Under the pieces are notes generated by a model. It had not been told where the DNA came from and did no database searches. It saw nothing but the letters and a program-made list of their open reading frames with translations. A stretch of 64,000 nt of DNA from Ancylomarina sp. 16SWW S1-10-2 (GTDB taxonomy: Bacteria; Bacteroidota; Bacteroidia; Bacteroidales; Marinifilaceae), in NCBI RefSeq assembly GCF_009669305.1, contig NZ_SADB01000005.1, positions 124,001 through 188,000 of the forward strand. The letters run 5' to 3'. Both the position numbers and the translations under genes were made by a program. Below are positions 1-8,572 of this stretch, one piece after another; position 1 is the first letter of the stretch; every line of letters starts with the position of its first letter.

Positions 1-44
1 CCTGATTATGAGTCAGGTGCTCTAACCAACTGAGCTATAGGCCC
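1..44 (-). tRNA. tRNA with CAU anticodon (Met or Ile2), partial
   Basis: Read on the minus strand, the sequence starts with the acceptor strand GGGCCTA, then a D-arm (GCTCAGTTGGTTAGAGC) and an anticodon stem CCTGA/TCAGG around the loop CTCATAA, which gives anticodon CAU. The variable loop, T-arm and 3' acceptor lie outside the window. The CAU anticodon fits elongator methionine or the lysidine-modified isoleucine-2 tRNA; the visible half does not separate them. Confidence 0.9.
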
Positions 45-78
45 GATGAAAACAAATCAGTAAAATGATATCATTACC

Positions 79-109
79 TTTGTTTTGCGAGTGCAATGTT
101 ACATATTTG
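79..109 (+). promoter_or_regulatory. Candidate Bacteroidota sigma-A promoter for the HAD gene
   Basis: TTTG at 79-82 is followed after 19 nt by CATATTTG at 102-109. This matches the Bacteroidota pattern TTTG-N19/21-TAnnTTTG with one mismatch in the -7 box. The predicted transcript would start near 116, leaving a short leader before the ATG at 143. Confidence 0.45.
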
Positions 110-142
110 CATTGAATAATTCAAAAAAAACACAAAGAAAAT

Positions 143-775
143 ATGCCTAATTTTTCATCAATCCCAAATATAGTCTTCGATTTAGGCGGAGTACTTCTAA
201 ATATAAACCCCGAAAATTCTGTTAATCAGTTTAAAGCGATAGGATTAAACGATACAAGCCGAATTCAGTACGAATATCGAAAAGATGGTTTATTTGATCG
301 TCTTGAGAAGGGAGAATTGAGTCCTGAAGCTTTTCGAAACGAAATCAGACAATATATCGACGCAGAAGTTAGCGATGAAGAAATAGATTATGCATGGAAT
401 TCTATGCTGCTCGATTTTCCTCACGAAAGATTACTTCTATTGCAAGAGCTTAAGAAAACACACAAGATATATCTCCTAAGCAATACCAATATTATTCATT
501 GGAAACATTACAATCAAATGCTTAAAGACAAGTACGGTCTTGAATTATCGGATTGCTTCGAAAAGGATTATTTTTCTCATACCTTGGGATTACGAAAACC
601 CGACACAAGCATCTATAATAAGCTTCTAAAAGCCGAAAACCTTAAAGCTGAAGAAACCTTGTTTATTGATGATATGTACTCTAACGTAGAGGCTGCACGC
701 TCAGTTGGCATGATTGCCCATCATCTCGATATAGAAAATGGTGAAACTATCTTGGATTTATTTACAAAAGATTAG
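143..775 (+). CDS. HAD-superfamily phosphatase (YihX-like)
   Basis: A 210-residue cytoplasmic haloacid dehalogenase-superfamily hydrolase. Motif I is FDLGGV, with the nucleophile Asp13; the usual second Asp is Gly, as in the YihX/glucose-1-phosphate phosphatase-like and epoxide-hydrolase N-terminal branch. Motif II is LLSNTN, motif III includes the RKPD lysine, and motif IV is FIDD. A helical cap insert occupies roughly residues 20-95. The length is normal for subfamily IA. The natural substrate, probably a small sugar phosphate, cannot be read from the sequence. No Shine-Dalgarno is visible, which is usual in this phylum. It is monocistronic, convergent with the next gene. Confidence 0.85.
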   Translation: MPNFSSIPNIVFDLGGVLLNINPENSVNQFKAIGLNDTSRIQYEYRKDGLFDRLEKGELSPEAFRNEIRQYIDAEVSDEEIDYAWNSMLLDFPHERLLLLQELKKTHKIYLLSNTNIIHWKHYNQMLKDKYGLELSDCFEKDYFSHTLGLRKPDTSIYNKLLKAENLKAEETLFIDDMYSNVEAARSVGMIAHHLDIENGETILDLFTKD

Positions 776-782
776 TTAATTT

Positions 783-1568
783 CTATTCTTTGATAAATTC
801 CCCCATCGTGTTATCAAAATTGACGTAATATTTTCCTGGTATTAAATCATCTAATCGGACTTCTCCACCATATCCGTTATAAATAAGATTCCCAAACAGA
901 TCAAAAATTTCAAACTGGGTTGGTGTGGAGAAATTTAACTGCTCTTTGACTCTCTTATTTACAAGTTGAACAACCTGTAGAGTCGATTTGTATTGTATCG
1001 AATCGGAATACTTATCTTTTTTGGTATAATCTACTTGATGAATTCTAAATATATTTTCACCAGAATGAACGGGTACTTTAATTCTATAGGAATTAATTCC
1101 TGAGGTTCCAACACCTCTAAGTTCCCCAACTTTAACCCATTTATTCCAACGATATTGTTGTACATCAAAAGGTAAGGAACCCACTTCATTTGAACATGTC
1201 CAGTTTAAACATTGATCTTTGTCAATATAAGCCTCTTTTATCTTAAAGGAACTTAGAGGCTTTAGAGCTTCAATATTTAAAATTGAAGGTTTTATAGAAT
1301 CTTTATAACAAATACAAAAATGAAGATCCTCTCCAAGCTTGAATCCCATGTGTGACAAATCAATTTCAAAAGCACTCGATTCTAAAATTTCGGTATATTT
1401 CTTGTTATTTATGGAAATTGAATCAATTGTAAAAAGGTCTTTCGAATGGACAAAAGGATTTACAATATAAACATTAGCACCCGTAAAAACGCCTTTAATA
1501 TTGAGTTCTTGAGACGATACAACTGTCGATATAAATAGAAAAAAAACAAATATTAATCGAAAACTCAT
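783..1568 (-). CDS. Secreted protein with probable T9SS C-terminal sorting domain
   Basis: A 261-residue exported protein not recognised as a named family. A signal peptide (FVFFLFISTVVSSQ) covers about the first 20 residues. The middle is beta-rich and Fn3/Ig-like, with the pattern LNWTCSNE. The last 45 residues (FEIFDLFGNLIYNG, then GKYYVNF) resemble the type A sorting domain of type IX secretion cargo. An upstream in-frame ATG would add ten residues before the signal peptide; the start used here has GGAGGT seven bases upstream, a strong Shine-Dalgarno that is rare in Bacteroidota. It is likely exported by the T9SS encoded further along. The cargo assignment rests on the C-terminal pattern only. 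Confidence 0.65.
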   Translation of the reverse strand: MSFRLIFVFFLFISTVVSSQELNIKGVFTGANVYIVNPFVHSKDLFTIDSISINNKKYTEILESSAFEIDLSHMGFKLGEDLHFCICYKDSIKPSILNIEALKPLSSFKIKEAYIDKDQCLNWTCSNEVGSLPFDVQQYRWNKWVKVGELRGVGTSGINSYRIKVPVHSGENIFRIHQVDYTKKDKYSDSIQYKSTLQVVQLVNKRVKEQLNFSTPTQFEIFDLFGNLIYNGYGGEVRLDDLIPGKYYVNFDNTMGEFIKE

Positions 1569-1706
1569 AGTCTTACCTCCTAATTTTACTAGATTCATCT
1601 ATCACACCAATGAGTACAAATTTACTCTAAATAGCTTACAATATAATAAATTTAGATAAATAAACAGATAGATCGATAAGCTATTTAAATACTTGTTCTC
1701 TTATTT

Positions 1707-3662
1707 CTACTTAACATCTTTCCAGTCACCATTATCTTTTATAATCTGAATCAACTCTTCGATAGCATCCTCACTCAAAATATTTTTCTTGATCACTTTT
1801 TGAGATTTATAAAGAGATACTCTGCCAATACCTGCTCCAACGTATCCATAATCAACATCTCCCATCTCGCCAGGACCATTTACAATACATCCCATTACAC
1901 CAATTTTAAGATGAGATAAATGGGCACATCTTTGTTTTACCTCAGAGACTACTTCTTGCAAATCAAATAAAGTTCGACCGCAACCAGGACACGAAACAAA
2001 TTCCGTTTTAGATGTGCGAACACGAGCAGCTTGTAAAATACCAAAGGCAGTCGCATTAATATCCTCACGAGAAATATCTCCAATATTATTTAAACAAATA
2101 CCAGTTCCTAATCCATCGATAAATAAAGGACCAAAATCGCAGGCTGATTTCAACTGCAAATCTTCCAATTTATTTTCATTAAATAAAAGATGAAACACAA
2201 CTGGCGTTTTACAATTAAACTGAATCAATTTAAATACAAAAGCACGTTGCTCAGCAAAAGTATTTTGATGCTTCGATTCACATAAAAGAACAGCCTTAGG
2301 ATCTGTTTTCAGCTTTTCTATAAAAGCTTCTGTCAAGTTTGAATACTCACAACTGATAAAATGCACATCAGAATTAAATGCACTCAAATCATTTTGAAAA
2401 AAGGCGTCGGATGAAAATAAAGGTTGAACCCGCTCTGAATATAAAAATGCTTCTTCCCAACATTCTGAATCGACAATAAATCCCAATTCTTCAGGAAAAT
2501 CACGAATGGCTGGATCTAAACCATTAATATAAATATAATCGGCAGCCAAATCACTTTTCTCCCACTCAAAGCTATCGGCGTTCATCTTATAACCTATTTG
2601 CTCAGGAAAATCACTACTAAAACATTTATCCAAACTACAATCGGCAATAACAATGGCTTGATTTCCACCACCTATATTGGCTACCTTCTGAGTAGATCGT
2701 TTATAGAACTCATATAAGTTAACGTCCAAACAAAGAGGAGATTCGATAGGTGCATGACCTTCCTTTTCAAGAATATAATCTACCATTTTTCGTCCAACTG
2801 GCGATTCAACCTCAGGATCTTCTGTTAGTGAAATACGAATTGTATCGCCCAAACCATCGTTCAATAAAGCTGCAGTTCCCACAGCCGATTTTATACGTCC
2901 ATCCTCGCCTTCACCAGCCTCGGTTACACCAAGATGTAATGGGAAATAAAGCTCTTCCTTATTCATTTCACTCACAAGTAATCGAACTGTCTTAACCATA
3001 ACAACCGTGTTGCTCGATTTGATAGAAATAACCACATTTGAAAAACTTTCTTCTTTACAAATTCGAAGAAATTCAAGTGTAGATTCTACCATACCTTGAG
3101 GCGTATCACCGTATCGAGACATAACACGATCAGATAATGAACCATGATTTGTTCCAATACGAATGGCAGTTTTATATTCCTTACAGATGTTTAACAAAGG
3201 GATAAATTTGCTTCGGATCTTAGCAAAACCTTCTTGGTACATTTCGTCACTATAAACCGAACCATCAAGATTCGCTCTTTTATCAACGAAATTACCAGGG
3301 TTTACACGAATTTTATCAACATACTGAGCCGCAATAGTTGCCGCTTCGGGATTGAAATGAATATCGGCAACTAAAGGTGTTTCATAACCTTTCTCCAACA
3401 AACTCGCCTTGATAAATTTTAAATTCTCAGCCTCGTTTTTGCCTTGAGCAGTTAATCGTACATACTCGGCCCCCGATTCTATCATTCTGATAGCTTGCGA
3501 AACACTAGCTTCAACATCATTCGTATCGGTATTGGTCATAGATTGAATACGAATAGGATATTCAGCACCTAAAGGCGTCTTTCCAATAAGGCAAATTGAA
3601 GATATACGTCGAGAATAATTAAATAAATCTTTACAGAAAGTATTATATTTCGAAATTGTCAT
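1707..3662 (-). CDS. ispG: 4-hydroxy-3-methylbut-2-en-1-yl diphosphate synthase (IspG/GcpE)
   Basis: The penultimate enzyme of the MEP isoprenoid pathway, converting MEcPP to HMBPP with a [4Fe-4S] cluster. At 651 residues it is the long plant/Bacteroidota type: an N-terminal TIM barrel (PIRIQSMTNTDT at the start), an inserted middle domain of about 240 residues (about 300-540), and the C-terminal iron-sulphur domain. Cluster cysteines are Cys558 and Cys561 (SCPGCGRT) and Cys592 (MGCIVNGPGE), with the catalytic glutamate of GPGE following. It stands alone, with no other MEP gene beside it. Mevalonate-pathway genes occur at the other end of the window. Confidence 0.97.
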   Translation of the reverse strand: MTISKYNTFCKDLFNYSRRISSICLIGKTPLGAEYPIRIQSMTNTDTNDVEASVSQAIRMIESGAEYVRLTAQGKNEAENLKFIKASLLEKGYETPLVADIHFNPEAATIAAQYVDKIRVNPGNFVDKRANLDGSVYSDEMYQEGFAKIRSKFIPLLNICKEYKTAIRIGTNHGSLSDRVMSRYGDTPQGMVESTLEFLRICKEESFSNVVISIKSSNTVVMVKTVRLLVSEMNKEELYFPLHLGVTEAGEGEDGRIKSAVGTAALLNDGLGDTIRISLTEDPEVESPVGRKMVDYILEKEGHAPIESPLCLDVNLYEFYKRSTQKVANIGGGNQAIVIADCSLDKCFSSDFPEQIGYKMNADSFEWEKSDLAADYIYINGLDPAIRDFPEELGFIVDSECWEEAFLYSERVQPLFSSDAFFQNDLSAFNSDVHFISCEYSNLTEAFIEKLKTDPKAVLLCESKHQNTFAEQRAFVFKLIQFNCKTPVVFHLLFNENKLEDLQLKSACDFGPLFIDGLGTGICLNNIGDISREDINATAFGILQAARVRTSKTEFVSCPGCGRTLFDLQEVVSEVKQRCAHLSHLKIGVMGCIVNGPGEMGDVDYGYVGAGIGRVSLYKSQKVIKKNILSEDAIEELIQIIKDNGDWKDVK

Positions 3663-3920
3663 AACATTATATTATAAACAGTTACTCACACATCCCAAAT
3701 AATAAAGGTTATTTAAATGAGTATAAAGCTGTAGGCTGTTTGATATTGATAAATATTAACCTGATTCTATTTAAAATACAAATGTAAGCTATAAATTCTT
3801 AAATTTGAATTTCTAATGAATAAGGAATTGGTTATCATCTCTAGTTTTATATAATTTAAGTTGAAACTTATTTAAGATCTGAGATTATCTGAGTAATCTG
3901 CAGAAAAACAAAGAAAATCC

Positions 3921-4820
3921 ATGTCAATACAAGTCAAAGAAGTTAGTAAATTCTATGGAAAACAAAAAGCTTTAGATAATCTGAGTTTTGAGATATCAGA
4001 TACTGAAGTTGTTGGATTCTTAGGACCCAATGGAGCAGGCAAGTCAACGATGATGAAAATTATCACAGGCTTTCTTCCTCAAAGTTCTGGCGACGTATTG
4101 GTAAATGGTTTAAATGTGATGGAACATTCTCTTGAAGTCCGTAAACAAATTGGCTATTTGCCCGAGAACAATCCACTATACCTCGATCTATATGTAAAAG
4201 AATATTTAGAGTATGTAGCTGGCATTTACAAACTTGGAAACAAAAAGAAGCAACGTGTTAACGAAATGATTGAGCTCACAGGCTTAGGTTTGGAACAGAA
4301 AAAGAAGATTGGTGCATTGTCGAAAGGTTATCGCCAAAGAGTGGGTTTAGCACAAGCACTTATTCACGATCCTAAAGTTCTGATTCTTGATGAACCTACA
4401 ACAGGTCTAGATCCCAATCAGCTAATTGAGGTTCGTCAATTGATTCAAAATATTGGGAAAGAAAAAACAGTGATGCTATCGACTCATATTATGCAAGAGG
4501 TTGAAGCAATTTGTGAAAGAGTCCTAATCATTAACAAAGGACGGCTGGTTGCCGATCAGGCTTCGAACAATATTCATAGTCTTAAGGATTCTTATGTGTT
4601 CGACTTGCAGTTTACAAGCTCAGTTGCCAAGGAGCTATTCCAAACTATTGCAGGTATTACTCATATTCAAGCTTTACCGAACAATCGCTACCAAATATCT
4701 GCAAAAGCCGATGTGCGAGAACAAATCTTCCAAATGGCAGTAAATAACCAACTAGTGCTTATCGAAATGAAATCTCAGGAGCGTAATCTGGAATCTATTT
4801 TCCATGAATTAACGCAATAA
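3921..4820 (+). CDS. gldA: Gliding motility ABC transporter ATP-binding protein GldA
   Basis: A 299-residue ABC ATPase. Walker A is GPNGAGKST (about residue 35), the signature is LSKGYRQRVGLAQAL, Walker B is VLILDEPTTGLDP and the switch histidine is in LSTHIMQEVE. The opening MSIQVKEVSKFYGKQKAL and the C-terminal ~80-residue extension match GldA, which works with the membrane proteins GldF and GldG in gliding Bacteroidota. Neither gldF nor gldG is adjacent, so the complex is encoded elsewhere or this ATPase serves another exporter. Alternative call: generic CcmA-type ATPase. Confidence 0.85.
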   Translation: MSIQVKEVSKFYGKQKALDNLSFEISDTEVVGFLGPNGAGKSTMMKIITGFLPQSSGDVLVNGLNVMEHSLEVRKQIGYLPENNPLYLDLYVKEYLEYVAGIYKLGNKKKQRVNEMIELTGLGLEQKKKIGALSKGYRQRVGLAQALIHDPKVLILDEPTTGLDPNQLIEVRQLIQNIGKEKTVMLSTHIMQEVEAICERVLIINKGRLVADQASNNIHSLKDSYVFDLQFTSSVAKELFQTIAGITHIQALPNNRYQISAKADVREQIFQMAVNNQLVLIEMKSQERNLESIFHELTQ

Positions 4821-4884
4821 ACAGATAACAACTCAATTCTTTTTCGCACAATTACACAAGAATCAGACTATGTGAAAAAACATG

Positions 4885-4993
4885 ACTTGAAATCCAACAA
4901 CTTTTACCCTTAAATTCCCTAAAGGGAAGTTGTTGAAATTCAGTCTCCCTTTAGGGTTGGGGTAAAACTGAATTCAGAAAAGAAATTTCAAGT
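4885..4993. repeat. Imperfect 110-bp palindrome (REP/MITE-like)
   Basis: Nested inverted repeats share one centre near 4937: ACTTGAAAT (4885-4893) with ATTTCAAGT (4985-4993), TTTTACCC (4902-4909) with GGGTAAAA (4960-4967), and CCCTAAAGGGA (4917-4927) with TCCCTTTAGGG (4946-4956). AACAACTT/AAGTTGTT forms an alternative arm. The element could fold as a cruciform or a long RNA hairpin. It lies between gldA and metK and contains no ORF. The CCCTAAAGGG core is of a kind seen as dispersed small palindromes in Bacteroidota; only one copy is in this window. Confidence 0.7.
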
Positions 4994-5316
4994 AGTTAAC
5001 GCTGAAATAAAGAGTTTTTAGTCTTTTTTAACCAAAGTCCTTTATATTCTTAATCAGAAGCAATCTGCATAAGCTTGTTTGTTTCCAAAAGAATGCTTTC
5101 CTTTGCAGCAAATTAAGTGGAAAGATTTGGCTGATTGCGACCACAGAAAAAAATGCTAAATGGTAATACTTACCCTATTACATTTTCTGTACATTGTACA
5201 ACCAATGCTTTCCCGTATATTTTATTTATAAAAAGTACCGCTTTTCGACTTAGGTACTTAAAGTTGTAAACACTTTAAGCTTAAGACAGTTCGGACACTT
5301 TAAACTTTAAAATGTT
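4994..5316 (+). other. Intergenic leader upstream of metK, nothing firm recognised
   Basis: About 320 bp of non-coding sequence precede metK. I see short T-rich tracts and a few weak dyads. There is no convincing TAnnTTTG box and no match to the SAM-I or SAM-II riboswitch cores. A regulatory leader is possible for a SAM synthetase gene but is not supported by anything I can read. Confidence 0.4.
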
Positions 5317-6573
5317 ATGGGATATTTATTTACATCTGAATCCGTTTCAGAAGGACATCCAGATAAAGTTGCTGATCAAATTTCAGATGCTTTATTGGAC
5401 AAATTTTTAGCTTTCGATCCTAACTCGAAAGTAGCTTGCGAAACTATGGTAACAACAGGACAAGTTATCTTAGCAGGCGAAGTAAAAACAGATACTTATA
5501 TCGATGCTCAAGATGTAGCTCGCCAAGTAATTAACCGTATTGGTTATACCAAAAGCGAATATCAATTCGATGGCACATCGTGTGGTGTTTTAACAGCTAT
5601 TCACGAGCAATCTGATGATATTAACCGTGGTGTGGATCGTGAAGATCCAATGAGCCAAGGAGCTGGTGATCAAGGTATGATGTTTGGTTACGCTAGCAAG
5701 GAGACTGACGACTATATGCCTTTATCTCTTGACTTATCGCACCGTTTATTAATTGAGATGGCGGCTATTCGTCGCGAAGGTAAAGAAATGACTTACCTAC
5801 GTCCTGATTCAAAATCACAGGTGACTATTCAATATGCCGATGATGATACAATCGAAAGAGTTCACACCATTGTAGTTTCTACTCAGCACGATGATTTTGG
5901 TCCTGACGATGAAACCATGTTGGCTAAGATTAAAAACGATGTTCGTACAATTCTAATCCCTCGTGTGATTAAAATGTTACCTGCACGCATACAGGCTTTC
6001 TTCGATGATAACTTTATTCTTCACGTTAACCCAACAGGGAAATTCGTAATTGGTGGTCCTCATGGTGATACAGGCCTTACAGGTCGTAAGATTATTGTTG
6101 ACACTTACGGTGGAAAAGGTGCTCACGGTGGTGGTGCATTCTCTGGTAAAGATCCTTCAAAAGTAGACCGTTCTGCAGCTTATGCAGCACGTCATATTGC
6201 TAAAAACTTAGTAGCTGCTGGTGTATCTGACGAGATTTTGGTTCAATTATCATACGCAATTGGTGTAGCACAACCTGTAGGTATCTACGTTGAAACTTAT
6301 GGCAAAAAGAATGTTGAGCTTAGCAATGGTGAAATCGCTGATAAAATTGCTGAGATTTTCGACCTTCGACCTGCTGCAATTGAGCAACGTTTAAAATTAC
6401 GTAACCCTATTTATGAGGAAACTGCTGCCTATGGTCACATGGGACGTACACCTCGCACAGTTGAGAAGACATTCCATTCTCGTTATTTCGATGATAAAAC
6501 AATGGAAGTGGAACTTTTCACTTGGGAAAAACTAGATTATATCGAAATAGTAAAAAAAGCTTTTAAACTTTAA
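5317..6573 (+). CDS. metK: S-adenosylmethionine synthetase
   Basis: Makes S-adenosylmethionine from methionine and ATP in the cytoplasm. The 418-residue protein starts [21 protein letters not shown], which carries the ATP-binding histidine (His14). It contains the [12 protein letters not shown] loop, the [13 protein letters not shown] motif and [19 protein letters not shown] near the C-terminal third, all signatures of MetK. The length fits the Bacteroidota form, slightly longer than the E. coli enzyme. It is transcribed alone and ends at a strong hairpin terminator. Confidence 0.98.
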   Translation: MGYLFTSESVSEGHPDKVADQISDALLDKFLAFDPNSKVACETMVTTGQVILAGEVKTDTYIDAQDVARQVINRIGYTKSEYQFDGTSCGVLTAIHEQSDDINRGVDREDPMSQGAGDQGMMFGYASKETDDYMPLSLDLSHRLLIEMAAIRREGKEMTYLRPDSKSQVTIQYADDDTIERVHTIVVSTQHDDFGPDDETMLAKIKNDVRTILIPRVIKMLPARIQAFFDDNFILHVNPTGKFVIGGPHGDTGLTGRKIIVDTYGGKGAHGGGAFSGKDPSKVDRSAAYAARHIAKNLVAAGVSDEILVQLSYAIGVAQPVGIYVETYGKKNVELSNGEIADKIAEIFDLRPAAIEQRLKLRNPIYEETAAYGHMGRTPRTVEKTFHSRYFDDKTMEVELFTWEKLDYIEIVKKAFKL

Positions 6574-6596
6574 TCCTTTTCGAACAGCATAAAATA

Positions 6597-6628
6597 AAAG
6601 AGAGTATCCATTGTGGATACTCTCTTTT
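6597..6628. terminator. Rho-independent terminator after metK
   Basis: A perfect 14-bp stem AAAGAGAGTATCCA/TGGATACTCTCTTT closes a 3-nt loop and is followed by a T-run. A-rich sequence on the other side makes it bidirectional. The same stem sequence recurs at 7043 and, with one mismatch, at 21206. Confidence 0.9.
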
Positions 6629-6642
6629 TGTATCGAATTTTC

Positions 6643-6752
6643 TTGAGGGTCTCACTTTTTTTGTTGAGGCTCTCAATATATGTCGCACCCAAAAAATTTT
6701 AGTCATACCCTGACATTTGCAGCTCACATATAGTCAGAGCATGACGAGGCCC
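6643..6752. repeat. Two-hairpin dispersed repeat, copy 1
   Basis: A ~110-bp element beginning TTGAGGGTCTCAC and ending ATGACGAGGCCC. The first half folds TTGAGGGTCTCA against TGAGGCTCTCAA across a T-rich loop. The second half pairs CATACCCTGAC with GTCAGAGCATG imperfectly. Near copies occur at 7081-7190 and 21084-21194. It sits between the metK terminator and another terminator and has no ORF. Function unknown. Confidence 0.85.
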
Positions 6753-6764
6753 ATAAATAAAACA

Positions 6765-6797
6765 AAAGAGAGCATTCTGGTGGGTGTTCTCTTTTTA
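6765..6797. terminator. Hairpin terminator, mainly serving the minus-strand small ORF
   Basis: AAAGAGAGCAT pairs with GTGTTCTCTTT through two G-T wobbles. T-runs follow on both strands. It lies about 20 bp beyond the stop of the small membrane ORF at 6816-6944 on the minus strand. Confidence 0.75.
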
Positions 6798-6815
6798 TAT
6801 TTAAGCCACATCGGG

Positions 6816-6944
6816 CTATCGACTTCTCCTATAGGAATCAACTTTTACTTTTACAGAAATAGGCTTAACATTAATCCATTTCCAAATTAGGAAGTATCCT
6901 ACAAAAAATGCTATTTCTAATGCTATTATTAATACTGCTCCCAT
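6816..6944 (-). CDS. Small single-span membrane protein, 42 aa
   Basis: The frame starts MGAVLIIALEIAFFVGYFLI and gives one strongly hydrophobic helix (residues 3-22), followed by WKW and a basic tail ending SYRRSR. It has no recognised family. Support for it being real: a proper membrane-protein composition, a terminator directly after the stop, and its own space between two structured repeats. A similar-sized membrane ORF follows cydB at 21300. No Shine-Dalgarno is visible. It may be a subunit of a larger membrane complex or a toxin-like peptide; I cannot tell. Confidence 0.5.
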   Translation of the reverse strand: MGAVLIIALEIAFFVGYFLIWKWINVKPISVKVKVDSYRRSR

Positions 6945-7042
6945 AATATATCAGTTTAAATTGTTTTATAACTTATAATCTAAATTTATACAAAATATAA
7001 AACGACACCTACTGTTTAGTAAACTTTAACATCCCAAAAAAG

Positions 7043-7073
7043 AAAGAGAGTATCCATTACATATACTCTCTTT
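7043..7073. terminator. Bidirectional hairpin terminator after the detoxification operon
   Basis: AAAGAGAGTAT pairs perfectly with ATACTCTCTTT across a 9-nt loop. A T-run follows on the plus strand and another on the minus strand. It lies about 130 bp beyond the minus-strand nitroreductase stop at 7205. Confidence 0.85.
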
Positions 7074-7080
7074 TTGAATT

Positions 7081-7190
7081 TTGAGAGTCTCACTTTTTTT
7101 GTTGAAGCTCTCAATATATGTCTCACCCAAGAAATTTCATTCATACCCTGACATTCACAACTCCTATAAAGTCAGAGCATAATAAAGACA
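7081..7190. repeat. Two-hairpin dispersed repeat, copy 2
   Basis: The second copy begins TTGAGAGTCTCAC and keeps TTGTTGAAGCTCTCAA, TATATGTCTCACCC, CATACCCTGACATT and GTCAGAGCAT. It differs from copy 1 at many loop positions, while the TTGAGAG/CTCTCAA pairing is kept. It occupies the 3' untranslated space between the nitroreductase gene and its terminator. Confidence 0.85.
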
Positions 7191-7204
7191 CGTTTTACCT
7201 CAAA

Positions 7205-7873
7205 TTATTTTACCCACTCAACAACTTCTTCCATTGGGAATCGAGATTGAGGGAATGGTGAATCTTCTTTTCTGTAACCAAAAGCTACCATTGCAGCTAC
7301 TCCAAGTTTATTTGTATCAACAATTCCTTCAGCGGCTAAAATTTCTTCCACTTTTGCTCGGTCGAAACCTTCAATTGGACAAGAATCTATGCCAATCTGA
7401 GCTGCAGCAGTCATCATATTAGCAAAAGGCAGGTAAACCTGTCTGCAAGACCAGTCAAATATTTTACGATCATCGGTTAAGTCAAACTCATTTTCCATGA
7501 AGTTTTTGAAGAAGCCAACTTTCATTTCTTCCACCTCAGCAGGTAATTTATCGATCACCTGCGATTTGTATTTCAAATAATCAGAACCAGCGCGCATTTC
7601 ATCGCCTTTTCTGGACAAAAGAAGAACAAAGTGACTTGCTGATTGTAATTGCTTTTGCGCTCCCCAACTTGGCTCCATTAACTTCTCACGCAATTCCATA
7701 TTCTGAACAACAACAAATTTCCAAGGCTCCCAACCAAAAGAACTAGGAGATCTTCTTCCAACTTCAAGAATAAACTCAAAATCGGCCTCTGAAATCTTCT
7801 GATCAACTTCAAATTCCTTAATGGCACGTCTGAATGAGTGTGCTTTTAATATTTCTTCTTTTATATTTTGCAT
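7205..7873 (-). CDS. Nitroreductase family protein (NfsB-like)
   Basis: A 222-residue FMN-dependent NAD(P)H oxidoreductase. The N-terminal FRRAIKEFEVDQKI and the SPSSFGWEPWKFVVVQN segment match the FMN-binding face of the NfsB-type nitroreductases. The C-terminal GIDSCPIEGFD and GYRKEDSPFP segments are typical of the NfsB/YdgI group. Such enzymes reduce quinones and nitro compounds. It is the last gene of a same-strand run from 14249 to 7205, in keeping with a detoxification role. A second family member lies at 15145. Substrate unknown. Confidence 0.9.
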   Translation of the reverse strand: MQNIKEEILKAHSFRRAIKEFEVDQKISEADFEFILEVGRRSPSSFGWEPWKFVVVQNMELREKLMEPSWGAQKQLQSASHFVLLLSRKGDEMRAGSDYLKYKSQVIDKLPAEVEEMKVGFFKNFMENEFDLTDDRKIFDWSCRQVYLPFANMMTAAAQIGIDSCPIEGFDRAKVEEILAAEGIVDTNKLGVAAMVAFGYRKEDSPFPQSRFPMEEVVEWVK

Positions 7874-7971
7874 GATATTTTTTTTCTAAATGCTTTTTTC
7901 AGATCAATTCATAAATTAATTGACCAAATAACTCTTCGGAAAATGTATTTAGTATCCTTATTCCCTATAAA

Positions 7972-8538
7972 TTAGCGTCCCATGGTATAGAATTCCTCAT
8001 CAGGATGAACAGCTAAAAAGCTCATTAATCGGTTAGACATATTGTAAAAAGCGGTGATACCATTAATGTCCCAAATATCTTCATCGCTAAAACCATGACC
8101 TTTCAATAGTTCAAAATCTTTTTCGTTTACCGAAGCAGAATCAAAAGAAACCTTCATAGCGAAATCGATCATTGCGCGCTCACGCTCAGTAATATCAGCC
8201 TCTTTATAGTTAATGGCAACTTGGTCGGCAATATAAGGATTTCCCGATTGAACTCGAAGATGTGCGCCATGAGACTGCACACAATATGAACAACCATTTT
8301 TTGCAGAAAAAGCGACAATAATCATCTCTTTGTCAGCAGCACTTAATCCACTTTCTTTGTTCATTAATGCATCATTGTAGGCTAAAAAGGCACGCAATTC
8401 TGCTGGGCGATGCGAAAGTGCTTTTACTACATTAGGTACAAAACCAAAATTTGCTTTTGCTCCATTTTGAATAGCTTGAATATCTTCTGGTAATTCGTTA
8501 AGTTCTGGTACTGGGTATCTGCTAATTTTTTTTGTCAT
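7972..8538 (-). CDS. Peroxidase-related enzyme, AhpD/carboxymuconolactone decarboxylase fold
   Basis: A 188-residue all-helical protein of the AhpD-like superfamily. The active-site motif is CSYCVQSH, with Cys83, Cys86 and His90, the thiol pair and proton relay of alkylhydroperoxidase D-type proteins. The PVPELNELPEDI start and overall length match the 'uncharacterised peroxidase-related enzyme' family. It probably reduces peroxides or acts as a thiol-disulphide partner. It lies 98 bp upstream of the nitroreductase and 34 bp after the DsbA-like gene. Confidence 0.85.
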   Translation of the reverse strand: MTKKISRYPVPELNELPEDIQAIQNGAKANFGFVPNVVKALSHRPAELRAFLAYNDALMNKESGLSAADKEMIIVAFSAKNGCSYCVQSHGAHLRVQSGNPYIADQVAINYKEADITERERAMIDFAMKVSFDSASVNEKDFELLKGHGFSDEDIWDINGITAFYNMSNRLMSFLAVHPDEEFYTMGR

Positions 8539-8572
8539 GATATGTTTTATTTTTTTGAATGTTTTTTATTCC

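Noticed and set aside
75-82. TACCTTTG as the -7 box of a promoter for the HAD gene
   Set aside because: No TTTG lies 19-21 bp upstream; the pair 79-82 and 102-109 fits better, with TTTG here serving as the -33 box.
4994-5316. A SAM riboswitch upstream of metK
   Set aside because: Neither SAM-I nor SAM-II core elements could be matched in the leader.
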